Positions 24,922-33,808 of a DNA stretch of 64,000 nucleotides are shown in pieces. How positions within the stretch are numbered: the first letter of the stretch is position 1; every line of letters begins with the position of its first letter. The notes below the pieces were generated by a model that was not told the DNA's origin, did no database searches, and saw only the letters and a list, made by a program, of their open reading frames with translations. Made by a program: the position numbers and the translations under genes. The stretch is from NCBI RefSeq assembly GCF_028553745.1, contig NZ_CP067129.1, forward strand, positions 664,501 to 728,500, written 5' to 3'. The stretch comes from Paracoccus seriniphilus. Lineage in GTDB: Bacteria; Pseudomonadota; Alphaproteobacteria; Rhodobacterales; Rhodobacteraceae.

Positions 24922-26061
24922 TCAGTTGAACAGCGCGCGTCTGTTGCGCATATGTCGTGCCACCATCTGGCGGGCCCGTCTGCCGGTGGCAAAGGGCCGC
25001 GCAGCGGGGAAGGGTTCGGCCATGTCGCGCAATTGCGGAAACAGCGTGAACAGTTCTTCCGCAGCTTCGCCCAGCCCCGAGATCGCCTGTTTCCCCGGAT
25101 AGAGCGATTCCGTCTCGGCACCATTCGAGGTCAGGATTTCATGGCGTTCGAACAGCAGATGGACATAGGTGACCGGCGCATTGCCCGAGGTGGCACGGAT
25201 GCCGGGAAGGTCGGTCAGCTTGCAGGCCGCGATCAGCAATTCCTGCGTGCCATACATGCGTTGCGCGATGGGTGAGCGCAGCAGGATGCGGTGCTGGGGT
25301 GAGACCAGCAGCGGCTGGTCGGGGATATCGACGCCAAGTGCCCCGACCTCGATGCGGATCGGGCGCAGATTCGGATGGGTCCGCAATTCCCTGGTCGTCA
25401 GGCTGCGTTGCGCGCGCCAGCGCAGGGGCTGTGGCCCGTGGTCCCTGGTCATGACCATCTCGCCCGGCGCGATCTGCTCGATCGGGCGCGACCCTGATTC
25501 GGTCAGGATCAGGGTGCCGCTGGCAAAACAGGGCACAAAGCCTGTCAGGTCATGTCGTCCGGCATAGGCGGCATTGTAATCGGTGGAAAAATATTTCGCT
25601 GATGGAAAGCGAATCGAGACGATGGGCAGGGTGGTCATCGCCTCGATCTCGGAGGTGTCACTGTCCTCCATGGGGGGCGGCATCAGAAAGACATTGCCGC
25701 CGGTGTCCTGGATGACCCGCAGGGTGGTCTGCACGCGATCAGTGCTGCCGTCGGGCAGAAGCCGCGTCACCTCGACATTGCGTGCGGTGAAGGCGCTGTC
25801 GATTTCATGTGATTGCGCGGTCGAACCGGGCAGACTGTAAGAGATTTCTTCCTGATGTCCGAACCAGTTGTTGGTCAGGATGACGCCGTCATCATTGTCG
25901 TCCTGCATCTCTACCTGAACCCGCTGCCCATATAACGGATCATCGGGCGACCCAAAGCTGGTCCGGGCGAAATGCGCCGTCGCCCGTTCGGCAGAAAAGC
26001 TCCATTCATTGCGATCAAGATCGGCGAAATTGCCCAGATAGATCATGGTATGGGTTGGCAT
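24922..26061 (-). CDS. Hint (hedgehog/intein) domain protein, possible type I-secreted
   Basis: 379 residues. The C-terminal half is a Hint domain beginning at C178 (GFVPCFASGTLILTESG), with IEQIAPGEMVMTRDHG, LLVSPQHRILL and LLFERHEILTSNGAETES blocks. The N-terminal 175 residues are beta-rich and Asp-rich (MQDDNDDGVILTNNWFGHQ) and unrecognised. Such proteins are abundant in Rhodobacteraceae and often lack Sec signals; this one has none. Hint domains catalyse an N-S acyl shift at the first Cys, but no downstream extein of note exists here, so autocleavage is uncertain. The start MPTHTMIYLGNFAD is preferred over upstream in-frame ATGs. Confidence 0.83.
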   Translation of the reverse strand: MPTHTMIYLGNFADLDRNEWSFSAERATAHFARTSFGSPDDPLYGQRVQVEMQDDNDDGVILTNNWFGHQEEISYSLPGSTAQSHEIDSAFTARNVEVTRLLPDGSTDRVQTTLRVIQDTGGNVFLMPPPMEDSDTSEIEAMTTLPIVSIRFPSAKYFSTDYNAAYAGRHDLTGFVPCFASGTLILTESGSRPIEQIAPGEMVMTRDHGPQPLRWRAQRSLTTRELRTHPNLRPIRIEVGALGVDIPDQPLLVSPQHRILLRSPIAQRMYGTQELLIAACKLTDLPGIRATSGNAPVTYVHLLFERHEILTSNGAETESLYPGKQAISGLGEAAEELFTLFPQLRDMAEPFPAARPFATGRRARQMVARHMRNRRALFN

Positions 26062-26264
26062 ATCGACAGTTCCTGCGTGGCGGTTACAGCCACGATCTGC
26101 CATGCAGCTGTTTAAGAACCGCTTTGCCGGGTGCGCCAAAATGCCGACAAGTTTAGCTGTCTGCAGCCTGTGCCGATTTTGGCATACAAAGGCATACCGT
26201 CTTTTCTTTTGCCTCGGGAACCGCTATGAGGCAGCAGATCCTGACGCCAACAAGGGGACCATCC

Positions 26265-27476
26265 ATGTCCAAGATCAAGGTAGAGAATCCAGTCGTCGAA
26301 CTCGACGGCGATGAAATGACCCGGATCATCTGGGATTTTATCAAACAGAAGCTGATCCTGCCCTATCTGGATATTGACCTGAAATATTACGATCTGGGCA
26401 TCGAAGAGCGTGACCGTACCGACGACCAGATCACTGTTGACGCCGCCGAGGCGATCAAGAAATACGGTGTGGGCGTGAAATGCGCGACCATCACCCCGGA
26501 CGAAGCCCGCGTGGAAGAATTCGGCCTGAAGAAAATGTGGCGTTCGCCCAACGGAACGATCCGCAACATCCTGGGCGGCGTGATCTTCCGTGAGCCGATC
26601 ATCTGCAAGAACGTCCCGCGGCTTGTGCCCGGCTGGACCCAGCCGATCATCGTCGGCCGTCACGCCTTTGGTGACCAGTATCGCGCGACCGATTTCAGGT
26701 TCCCCGGCAAGGGCAAGCTGACCATCAAGTTCGTCGGCGAAGACGGTGAAGAGATCGAGCACGAAGTGTTCCAGTCGCCAAGCGCCGGTGTCGCCATGGC
26801 GATGTACAATCTGGATGACTCGATCCGTGATTTCGCCCGGGCCAGCATGAACTATGGTCTGAACCGTGGCGTTCCGGTCTATCTGTCGACGAAGAACACC
26901 ATTCTCAAGGCCTATGACGGTCGCTTCAAGGATCTGTTCCAGGAGATCTATGAGGCCGAGTTCGAAGAGAAGTTCAAGGCCGCCGGCATCACCTATGAAC
27001 ACCGCCTGATCGACGACATGGTCGCCAGCGCGATGAAATGGTCGGGCGGCTATGTCTGGGCCTGCAAGAACTATGACGGCGATGTCCAGTCGGATACCGT
27101 TGCTCAGGGCTTTGGCAGCCTTGGCCTGATGACCAGTGTCCTGATGACGCCGGACGGACAGGTGGTTGAATCCGAGGCCGCGCATGGCACCGTGACCCGC
27201 CACTATCGCGAGCATCAGAAAGGCAATGCGACCTCGACCAACTCGATCGCGTCGATCTTTGCCTGGACCGGTGGTCTGAAGCACCGCGCCAAGCTGGATG
27301 GCAATGATGCGCTGATGAAATTCGCCACCACTCTGGAAAAAGTCACCGTGCAGACCGTCGAAGACGGCTTCATGACCAAGGATCTGGCTCTGCTGGTGGG
27401 TCCGGACCAGAAATGGCTGACCACGATGGGCTATCTGGAAAAAGTCGACGAATATCTGAACAAAGCTCTGTCCTGA
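26265..27476 (+). CDS. icd: NADP-dependent isocitrate dehydrogenase (dimeric, eukaryote-like type)
   Basis: 403 residues starting [39 protein letters not shown] binds isocitrate, [15 protein letters not shown] is the NADP-IDH signature, and the Asp-containing block [28 protein letters not shown] ligates the metal. This type is about 404 residues, distinct from the E. coli-like enzyme. It is a TCA-cycle enzyme and a main NADPH source. The 203-nt region upstream (26062-26264) is shared with the divergent Hint gene and contains a direct repeat GGCATAC-AAA-GGCATAC near 26193, of unknown role. Confidence 0.96.
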   Translation: MSKIKVENPVVELDGDEMTRIIWDFIKQKLILPYLDIDLKYYDLGIEERDRTDDQITVDAAEAIKKYGVGVKCATITPDEARVEEFGLKKMWRSPNGTIRNILGGVIFREPIICKNVPRLVPGWTQPIIVGRHAFGDQYRATDFRFPGKGKLTIKFVGEDGEEIEHEVFQSPSAGVAMAMYNLDDSIRDFARASMNYGLNRGVPVYLSTKNTILKAYDGRFKDLFQEIYEAEFEEKFKAAGITYEHRLIDDMVASAMKWSGGYVWACKNYDGDVQSDTVAQGFGSLGLMTSVLMTPDGQVVESEAAHGTVTRHYREHQKGNATSTNSIASIFAWTGGLKHRAKLDGNDALMKFATTLEKVTVQTVEDGFMTKDLALLVGPDQKWLTTMGYLEKVDEYLNKALS

Positions 27477-27497
27477 ACAGAACTCTGACAATCTGAA

Positions 27498-27526
27498 CAG
27501 GGCCGCGCTGGATCAGCGCGGCCCTG
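27498..27526. terminator. Hairpin between icd and the XRE regulator gene
   Basis: A perfect 12-bp stem (27498-27509 with 27515-27526) with a five-base loop lies 22 nt beyond the icd stop and covers the stop codon of the converging regulator. No T-tract follows. It probably protects or terminates both messages. Confidence 0.6.
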
Positions 27527-28388
27527 ATTCGTTGGGGCGCTCCAGCAGCGATGCCAGCACATCCGGCAGATCGCGGGCGCCATGTTCGGCCTGACGCACC
27601 AATTGGTCGAAATGCGCTGTCAGCATCCGCACCCGGTTGCTGTCGCGGAAGACCAGATAGTTCTGGCCGATATAGATCGCCGCCATCAGCGGACCGAAGA
27701 CGGTCAGGGGTGCGGAAAAGACCTGCCGCGCATCATAAAGATACAGCCGCAGCGCCGGGTAAAGCTGGTCGGTCACATCGCGCATATACTGCAGCTGGCC
27801 GTTGCGGAGCGGCCCGGGCATGTCGCGGTAATATCCTTCGCCCCGTGCCAGCATCTGCAACTCTTGCAGGGGCAAGGCGATTTCCACATCGGATGAGGTC
27901 TGTCGCATCCATTCCAGCCGCCGTTCCGAGGCCTCGATGGCCTGCTGGCTGTCGCGGGTGACGTGATTGCCATATTCCCAGCGCAGGGTTTCCCGGGTTT
28001 TCAGCAGATCGGGCAGGCCGGTGGGCACATGCCGGATCTTGTAGCCCGTCGCCTGCCGATGCCATTCATAGATCTGGTCGTCGATCAGCATCCGCGTGGC
28101 CTTGGTGACCTGCAGCGAGGCATCGACCAGGTCGCTGGCCATCTGCTGATGTTCGCTCAGCCCCAGCAGCCAGTCGGTGCTGATGCCGAAATGCCGTGCC
28201 GCCAGCGCGATCAGATGGGCTCCGGGCATGCGTCCGCCCTCATCGGTCAGCAACTGCGAAATGGTGGATCTGTCCACGCCGGTCGCCCGCGCCAGGCCGG
28301 ATTGGGTTTCGCCGGTCTCGGCCATGATCTGGGACAGGCGGGTGCGCAGCTCTCTGGCCAGTTCTCTTTTGTCGATAAAATCACTCAT
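27513..28388 (-). CDS. XRE-family HTH transcriptional regulator with uncharacterised C-terminal domain
   Basis: 291 residues. An N-terminal HTH (LSQIMAETGETQSGLARATGVDRSTISQLLTDEG, about 18-52) continues ISTDWLLGLSEHQQM. The long C-terminal part contains ATRMLIDDQIYEWHRQATGYKIRHVPTGLPDLLKT and LRLYLYDARQVFSAPLTVFGPLMAAIYIG, which suggests a sensor domain I cannot name. A 14-bp palindrome sits 4 bp upstream of the ATG, consistent with autoregulation. It is divergent from the DUF2061 gene. Confidence 0.82.
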   Translation of the reverse strand: MSDFIDKRELARELRTRLSQIMAETGETQSGLARATGVDRSTISQLLTDEGGRMPGAHLIALAARHFGISTDWLLGLSEHQQMASDLVDASLQVTKATRMLIDDQIYEWHRQATGYKIRHVPTGLPDLLKTRETLRWEYGNHVTRDSQQAIEASERRLEWMRQTSSDVEIALPLQELQMLARGEGYYRDMPGPLRNGQLQYMRDVTDQLYPALRLYLYDARQVFSAPLTVFGPLMAAIYIGQNYLVFRDSNRVRMLTAHFDQLVRQAEHGARDLPDVLASLLERPNESGPR

Positions 28389-28391
28389 GTG

Positions 28392-28405
28392 GTGATAATT
28401 ATCAC
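28392..28405. promoter_or_regulatory. 14-bp perfect palindrome GTGATAATTATCAC: candidate XRE operator
   Basis: The dyad lies immediately upstream of the XRE regulator ATG (28388) in the spacer to the divergent DUF2061 gene. Its length and symmetry fit an HTH dimer site, and its position over the expected promoter or leader suggests autorepression. Confidence 0.6.
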
Positions 28406-28501
28406 GAAACGAGACATTCTGCTAATGATGTTCAGAATTTCTGCGGGCGGCCAACTGGGTTAACTTCAAGGCGAAGGTAGAGAATATGGAAAGGACCCCT
28501 G

Positions 28502-28708
28502 ATGGAATCCCGTGTCAGATCAGTAACCAAGGCGGTGGTGTGGCAGGTGATCGGCCTGTTGGGCATGACGCTTGTCGGTCTGGTGATGACCGGATCGGCC
28601 AGTGTCGCCGGTAGCATGGCACTGATGAATGCCGGCATCGGATTTGCGATGTATCTGGGCTATGAACGCCTCTGGCAGCGAATTCAGTGGGGCCGGATCG
28701 CGCGCTGA
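28502..28708 (+). CDS. DUF2061 small membrane protein
   Basis: 68 residues: MESRVRSVTKAVVWQVIGLLGMTLVGLVMTG, then SVAGSMALMNAGIGFAMYLGYERLW, giving two membrane helices. This is the DUF2061 consensus (WR/Q-G helix, then YERLW). Function is unknown; some relatives are fused to or next to sulfate-assimilation genes, which is not the case here. GGAAAGGA lies 6-7 nt upstream of the ATG. purQ starts 62 nt downstream. Confidence 0.85.
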   Translation: MESRVRSVTKAVVWQVIGLLGMTLVGLVMTGSASVAGSMALMNAGIGFAMYLGYERLWQRIQWGRIAR

Positions 28709-28770
28709 GGCTTTTCTGTGGCGCAAGGCTGGGCTATCAGTGCGCGCAGCACCCTACAGGAGCCCGTGTC

Positions 28771-29439
28771 ATGAAAGCCGCCGTCATCACCTTTCCCGGA
28801 TCGAATTGCGATCGTGATCTGGCCGTTGCCCTTCAACAGGCCGGGTCCGAGGTGACGCAGGTCTGGCACAAGGATACCGCTTTGCCCGATGGCACCGATC
28901 TGGTGGCCGTGCCGGGCGGATTTTCCTATGGCGATCATCTGCGCTGCGGCGCCATTGCAGCGCATTCGCCCATTGCCGGCGCGCTGCGCGATCATGCCGC
29001 GCGGGGCGGTTACGTTCTGGGCATCTGCAACGGCTTTCAGGTTCTGACGGAACTGGGCCTGCTGCCCGGTGCCCTGATGCGCAATCAGGGCCTGACCTTC
29101 ATCTGCAAGCCCGCCACGCTGCGCGTGGCCACCACCGACAGCGATTTCACGTCGGGCTATCAGGGCGGACAGACCATCACGATCCCGGTCGCCCATCACG
29201 ATGGCAACTACCAGATCGCGCCGGAAGGTCTGGCCGAGTTGCAGGATCAGGACCGGATTGCCTTTACCTATGCGCCCGCGATCAACGGGTCGGTGGCCGA
29301 TATTGCCGGGGTGTTGTCGGCGAACCGGCGTGTGCTGGGCATGATGCCCCACCCCGAACGCGCGGCCGATCCGGCCCTGGGCGGACAGGATGGCGCGGCC
29401 ATGTTCTCGTCCCTGATTGGCGGATTGCAGCACGCGTGA
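28771..29439 (+). CDS. purQ: Phosphoribosylformylglycinamidine synthase, glutaminase subunit
   Basis: 222 residues, a GATase1 domain that supplies ammonia to PurL in purine synthesis. MKAAVITFPGSNCDRDLAVAL opens the family; VLGICNGFQVLTELGLLPGAL carries the nucleophile Cys; MPHPERAADP holds the His/Glu pair. The start has ACAGGAGC upstream; a longer frame to 28687 lacks family character. purL and purS are not adjacent in this window. Confidence 0.95.
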   Translation: MKAAVITFPGSNCDRDLAVALQQAGSEVTQVWHKDTALPDGTDLVAVPGGFSYGDHLRCGAIAAHSPIAGALRDHAARGGYVLGICNGFQVLTELGLLPGALMRNQGLTFICKPATLRVATTDSDFTSGYQGGQTITIPVAHHDGNYQIAPEGLAELQDQDRIAFTYAPAINGSVADIAGVLSANRRVLGMMPHPERAADPALGGQDGAAMFSSLIGGLQHA

Positions 29440-29501
29440 CTTGAGCGGCGGCCATTCTGGGCCTAAATTGCGTCAGTTAACGATTTTGTCGGATCGACGC
29501 G

Positions 29502-31295
29502 GTGAGTAGGAAAAAGACAAACAGCCACAGCGGGAAGACCCGCGTGGGCGGTGCGGCGCAACCGTCCAACCCGTGGTGGCTTCGTTCCGCCATCGGGGTG
29601 ATCTGTTTGACTGCCGTCGCGGCCGTCTGGGTGACAAACTCCTGGCTGACCGAGCGTTTTTCCGAAAATACCCGCGTTCGGGCCGATCTTCGGCTGGCGC
29701 TCTATACCGGCAACCTGCGTTCCGAACTGGATCGAAACGAGGTCGTGCCGCTGCTGCTGGCGCGTGACCCGGCATTGATCGGGGCGCTGAACAGTTCGGA
29801 TTTCTCCAAGACATCGGCACGGTTGATCGCTGCGCAACAGGAAATCGGTGCCGCATCGATTCGCCTGCTGGATGCCTCGGGGCGGACGGTGGGCTCGACC
29901 GATCGCTATCAGATCGGCGCGAATAATGTTTCCACACCCTATTTTGTCGAGGCACTGCGTTCACGCGATACCGTTTTTACCGTCTCGACCACGGATTCGG
30001 GCGCCTATGAGTTCAACCACTCGCGCGCCATCATTGCCGATGGCAAGACCCTGGGGGTGATCGTGGTGGGGGCGGATCTGACCCGCCTGGAGAGATCATG
30101 GGCCGGGATTGCCGATGCCGTGGTCGTCACCGACAGCGAGGGTTCGATCATTCTGGCGACCGAGCCACGCTGGCGCGGGCTGCCCCTGCCCGAGGCCCTT
30201 TCGGTGCGCTCTCCGACCTCGGCGATCCAGCGGGCCTTTCAGGTGACGGCGGATTGGACCTCGCCCCCCGCCGATGCCTATCTGCAGGGGCGCGCGGTGA
30301 TGCGCAGCGAGGCCCGGATTCCCTTTCGCGGCTGGAAGATGATCAGCTTCACCACCTATACGTCGACACGCGAGCGGGTGAATGCCGTTCTGGCGCTGGA
30401 GATCATGGGATTTGCGATTCTTCTGGCCGCGACCTTCTATGTGTTGTCACGCCGGGCCCGCATGCAATCGGCGGCCTATATGCGCGAATCCGCCGATCTG
30501 CGCGCCTTGAACATGCGCCTGACCCGCGAAATCGCCGAACGCGAGCGTGTGCAGAAGGAATTGCGCGTGGCCGAGCAGACCGTGCAGCAATCCTCCAAGC
30601 TGGCCGCCCTGGGCGAGATGTCGGCGGGCGTCAGCCACGAGTTGAACCAGCCTCTTGCGGCGATGAAGACCTATCTGGCGGGGGCGCGACTGTTGCTGCA
30701 ACGCGGGCGCAGCGAAGAGGCGCTGTCCAGCTTTCAGCGGATCGACGATCTGATCGAACGTATGGGGGCCATCACCCGCCAGCTGAAATCCTATGCCCGC
30801 AAGGGCGGAGAGGCCGTCGAGCCCGTCGATCTGCGTGCCGCTGTCAGTTCCGCCCTGACCATGATGGAGCCGCAGCTGCGCGCCCGTACCATCCGCATCA
30901 CGCGCAATGTTTCGCGCGGAAAGGTCATGGTCCTGGCCGATCGCATCCGGCTGGAGCAGGTGATCATCAACCTGCTGCGAAACGCCGTGGATGCCGTCAA
31001 GGACAAGCGTGATGCGTGGATCGAAATCACCGTGGAAAGCGGTGCTCACGCCTATGTGTCCGTTCGCGACAATGGTCCGGGTGTTTCGGACCTCGAAAAG
31101 CTGTTTGAACCGTTCTGGACAACCAAGAAACCCGGAGAGGGTACGGGCCTCGGCCTGGCCATTTCTTCGACCATCGTGGCGGATTTCGGAGGCCGCCTGA
31201 CCGCACATAACGAAACCGAGGGCGGGGCGGTGTTCCGTGTCGAGCTGCCTTTGCACCGACCCGGTCATCCGGCCGAAGCCCTTGCTGCAGAATGA
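29502..31295 (+). CDS. dctB: DctB-like sensor histidine kinase
   Basis: 597 residues from a GTG start. A membrane helix (about 25-48) is followed by a periplasmic double-PAS/dCache domain (about 50-295), a second helix (about 296-316), a coiled coil, HisKA with the phosphorylated H379 in GEMSAGVSHELNQPLAAMKTYL, and a HATPase domain (VIINLLRNAVDAVKD, DNGPGVSDLEKLFEPFWTTK, GTGLGLAIS). The HELNQPLAAM context and dCache layout are typical of DctB, the C4-dicarboxylate sensor. The partner regulator starts 19 nt downstream. No dicarboxylate transporter gene is nearby, so the ligand is inferred. Confidence 0.87.
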   Translation: MSRKKTNSHSGKTRVGGAAQPSNPWWLRSAIGVICLTAVAAVWVTNSWLTERFSENTRVRADLRLALYTGNLRSELDRNEVVPLLLARDPALIGALNSSDFSKTSARLIAAQQEIGAASIRLLDASGRTVGSTDRYQIGANNVSTPYFVEALRSRDTVFTVSTTDSGAYEFNHSRAIIADGKTLGVIVVGADLTRLERSWAGIADAVVVTDSEGSIILATEPRWRGLPLPEALSVRSPTSAIQRAFQVTADWTSPPADAYLQGRAVMRSEARIPFRGWKMISFTTYTSTRERVNAVLALEIMGFAILLAATFYVLSRRARMQSAAYMRESADLRALNMRLTREIAERERVQKELRVAEQTVQQSSKLAALGEMSAGVSHELNQPLAAMKTYLAGARLLLQRGRSEEALSSFQRIDDLIERMGAITRQLKSYARKGGEAVEPVDLRAAVSSALTMMEPQLRARTIRITRNVSRGKVMVLADRIRLEQVIINLLRNAVDAVKDKRDAWIEITVESGAHAYVSVRDNGPGVSDLEKLFEPFWTTKKPGEGTGLGLAISSTIVADFGGRLTAHNETEGGAVFRVELPLHRPGHPAEALAAE

Positions 31296-31314
31296 GACCG
31301 AGAGAGGAACAGAT

Positions 31315-32640
31315 ATGTCCCGCAAGCTGAAGATCGCGATTGTCGATGACGAACCGGATATGCGGGAATCCATCAGCCAGTGGCTGGTCCTGTCAGGATT
31401 CGAAACCGAGACATTCGCCAGTGCCGAAGAGGCGCTGAAGGTCATCGGCCCTGATTGGCCGGGTGTCGTGGTTTCGGATATCCGCATGCCGGGCATGGAT
31501 GGCATTGCCTTTCTCAAGCGTCTGATGGGGCTGGATTCGGGCCTGCCGGTCATCATGATCACCGGCCATGGCGATGTCCCCATGGCGGTCGAGGCCATGC
31601 GGCTGGGGGCCATGGATTTCATGGAAAAGCCGTTCAACCCCGACAAGATGACCACCTTGGCGAAAAAGGCCACTCAGGCGCGACGGCTGACATTGGACAA
31701 CAGGGCGCTGCGGCGCGATCTGTCCGAGGGTCAGCAGGTGATGTCCAAGCTGATTGGCTCCAGCCCGGTCATGGAGCGGCTGCGCGAGGATATTCTCGAT
31801 CTGGGGCAGGCGGATGGCCACGTGCTGATTGATGGCGAAACCGGGACCGGCAAGACGCTGGTGGCCCATGCACTGCATGCGGTCGGGCCACGCGCGTCGC
31901 GCAAGTTCGTCCCGGTCTCCTGCGCCGCCTATAATGACGAGGCATTGACCGCGCGGCTGTTTGGCCCGATGGAAGATGGCTTGCCTGCCGTCGAAGAAGC
32001 GCGCGGCGGAACGCTGTGCCTCGAGGACATCGAGGCGCTGTCCGAACCGCTTCAGGCGCGGCTGCTGGCCTTTATCAGCGAACAGGCCGGCGCGGTCGAG
32101 GCGCGGATCATCGCGATCTCGAATGCGCGCGGGGAAGGTCGCAAGGCCGAGGATTCGCTGCGTCCGGATCTGTTCTACCGGCTGTCGGCGCTGAAGATCA
32201 CCCTGCCGCCGCTGCGGGCGCGGGGCGAGGATATTCTGGCCCTGTTTACCCGCATGGCCGATCAGTTCGCCGAGGAATATGGTTGCGAACCTCCGCAGGT
32301 CAGCGCGCAGGAGGCCGCGCAGTTGTTGCAGGCCCCCTGGCCGGGCAATATCCGCCAGTTGATCAATGTGGCCGAGCGTGCAGTGCTGCAGAACCGTCGC
32401 GGATCGGGCAGCATTGCCTCTTTGCTGATGGCGGATGGAGATGACAACCAACAGGCCACGACCACCGAGGGCAAGCCGCTGAAGGAATATGTCGAAAGCT
32501 TCGAGAAAATGCTGATCGACAATACCATGCGCCGCCACAAGGGCAGCATCGCCAGCGTCATGGAAGAACTGTGCCTGCCGCGCCGGACGCTGAACGAGAA
32601 GATGGCAAAATACGGATTGCAGCGCGGAGATTATCTGTAG
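31315..32640 (+). CDS. dctD: DctD-like response regulator lacking the sigma-54 GAFTGA loop
   Basis: 441 residues. The receiver domain has the phospho-acceptor D55 (VVVSDIRMPGMDG) and K105 (FMEKPFNP). The AAA domain has Walker A GETGTGKT (174-181), a Walker B-like GGTLCLEDIE (231-240), and LRPDLFYRLS arginine region. The C-terminal HTH ends RRTLNEKMAKYGLQRGDYL. The L1 loop, where GAFTGA should be, reads FGPMEDGLPAVEEARG: the sigma-54 contact is missing. It likely acts as a transcription factor without canonical sigma-54 remodelling. GAGAGGA precedes the ATG. An IS30 element lies 30 nt downstream. Confidence 0.88.
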   Translation: MSRKLKIAIVDDEPDMRESISQWLVLSGFETETFASAEEALKVIGPDWPGVVVSDIRMPGMDGIAFLKRLMGLDSGLPVIMITGHGDVPMAVEAMRLGAMDFMEKPFNPDKMTTLAKKATQARRLTLDNRALRRDLSEGQQVMSKLIGSSPVMERLREDILDLGQADGHVLIDGETGTGKTLVAHALHAVGPRASRKFVPVSCAAYNDEALTARLFGPMEDGLPAVEEARGGTLCLEDIEALSEPLQARLLAFISEQAGAVEARIIAISNARGEGRKAEDSLRPDLFYRLSALKITLPPLRARGEDILALFTRMADQFAEEYGCEPPQVSAQEAAQLLQAPWPGNIRQLINVAERAVLQNRRGSGSIASLLMADGDDNQQATTTEGKPLKEYVESFEKMLIDNTMRRHKGSIASVMEELCLPRRTLNEKMAKYGLQRGDYL

Positions 32641-32671
32641 GCGAGGGCATAACTGGCACATTCTAGATTGG

Positions 32672-33726
32672 GTTGCGACAGTTCCCCTATCTTGCTGGAA
32701 AGCAAGGAGAATGGAAGATGGCCCACATAGAGCTGGATTTGCGAGAACGGCGCACAATTGAGGATATGCTGAACGCAAAGACGCCCGTGAGCAAGATCGC
32801 GGCTTCGCTCGGCAGGCATCGCTCTACTGTCTACCGGGAAATCAAGCGCAACCGCTTTGAAGACAATGAACTGCCATATCTGAACGGCTACTACGGTGTG
32901 AACGCGCAGCGAGCCGCGGCCGCCAGACGCATGCGCCGCCGCAAACTCGTGCGATTGAAAGAACTGCGCAAAGCAGTGATCACCCAATTGAAGGAAGGCT
33001 GGTCACCAGAGCAGATTGCCGGCCGTCTTTGGTTTGAAGGCCAACCGGTGCGCGTGAGCCACGAGACCATTTACGCTTACGTCTATGGCCCCGATGGCCA
33101 ATCCGAAGAACTGGCGCGCCACCTGCCGAGCCGGCGCAAGAAACGGCAGCCGCGCCATGCGCGCAGGCCGCGCGGCCTTGTTTTCCCGCCGGAGCGCTCC
33201 ATTCATCAGCGCCCGGAGCACGTGAAGTCCCGCGAGACATTCGGTGAATGGGAAGGCGATCTGATGATTTTCGAACGCGCCCAGGGCAATGCCAACGTGG
33301 CCACGCTTGTAGAGCGAAAGACGCGGTTTGCCGTCTTGTTCAGAAACCAGGACCGGAGCACCACACACCTGATGAACCGGCTGATGGACGTCATGGAACC
33401 CCTGCCCCAGCCGGCGCGGAGCTCCATCACTTTCGACAGAGGGATCGAGTTCCGGAACTGGCGCAAGCTCAAGCCTGGGATCGGAACGGAAGCGTGGTTC
33501 TGCGATCCCCAAGCGCCCTGGCAGAAAGGATCCGTCGAGAACCTCAACAAGCGGGTCCGCCGCTACCTGCCACGGGATACGCCTGTGGCCGCGCTCTCAA
33601 ATCGCTCGATGAAGGCGATTTGCGACCGCTTGAACGGCACACCCAGAAAATGCCTCGGATGGCGCACACCGGCTGAAGCCTTCAGGGACGAACTCATGAA
33701 GCCAGGATAGAAGGAAGCGTCGCAAC
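32672..33726 (+). mobile_element. IS30-family insertion sequence (about 1.05 kb)
   Basis: A complete IS30-type transposase gene is bracketed by imperfect terminal inverted repeats. The left end GTTGCGAC (32672-32679) is matched by GTCGCAAC at 33719-33726, and similarity continues inward with TTCC and TATC blocks. No clear target-site duplication is visible, so the exact ends may be off by a few bases. It sits between dctD and the converging His/Asp-rich gene and disrupts neither. Confidence 0.75.
32718..33710 (+). CDS. IS30 family transposase
   Basis: 330 residues. An N-terminal HTH (LRERRTIEDMLNAKTPVSKIAASLGRHRSTVYREIKRN) is the IS30 signature. The DDE catalytic triad appears as EWEGDLMI (first Asp), ITFDRGIEF (second Asp) and PWQKGSVENLNKRVRRYLP (Glu). 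The frame is intact and of normal length, so the element may be active. GGAGAATGGAAG lies upstream of the chosen ATG; an in-frame ATG at 32673 falls inside the terminal repeat and is rejected. Confidence 0.95.
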   Translation: MAHIELDLRERRTIEDMLNAKTPVSKIAASLGRHRSTVYREIKRNRFEDNELPYLNGYYGVNAQRAAAARRMRRRKLVRLKELRKAVITQLKEGWSPEQIAGRLWFEGQPVRVSHETIYAYVYGPDGQSEELARHLPSRRKKRQPRHARRPRGLVFPPERSIHQRPEHVKSRETFGEWEGDLMIFERAQGNANVATLVERKTRFAVLFRNQDRSTTHLMNRLMDVMEPLPQPARSSITFDRGIEFRNWRKLKPGIGTEAWFCDPQAPWQKGSVENLNKRVRRYLPRDTPVAALSNRSMKAICDRLNGTPRKCLGWRTPAEAFRDELMKPG

Positions 33727-33756
33727 GACCCTTGAGCCTCCAACTGCTGCAGTCAA

Positions 33757-33785
33757 AGAAAAAGGGGCGGTTGATCCGCCCCTTT
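33757..33785 (-). terminator. Intrinsic terminator of the His/Asp-rich gene
   Basis: A perfect 10-bp stem (33761-33770 with 33776-33785) with a five-base loop, followed on the minus strand by a run of T (complement of 33759-33763). It lies 24 nt past the stop of the minus-strand gene. It would also separate that gene from the IS element. Confidence 0.87.
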
Positions 33786-33808
33786 CCGATTCCGCAAGGT
33801 CTGGTCGC

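Noticed and set aside
32641..32717. IS30 insertion as a truncation of dctD
   Set aside because: The dctD stop lies 31 nt before the element and the protein has a complete HTH end, so the gene is intact.
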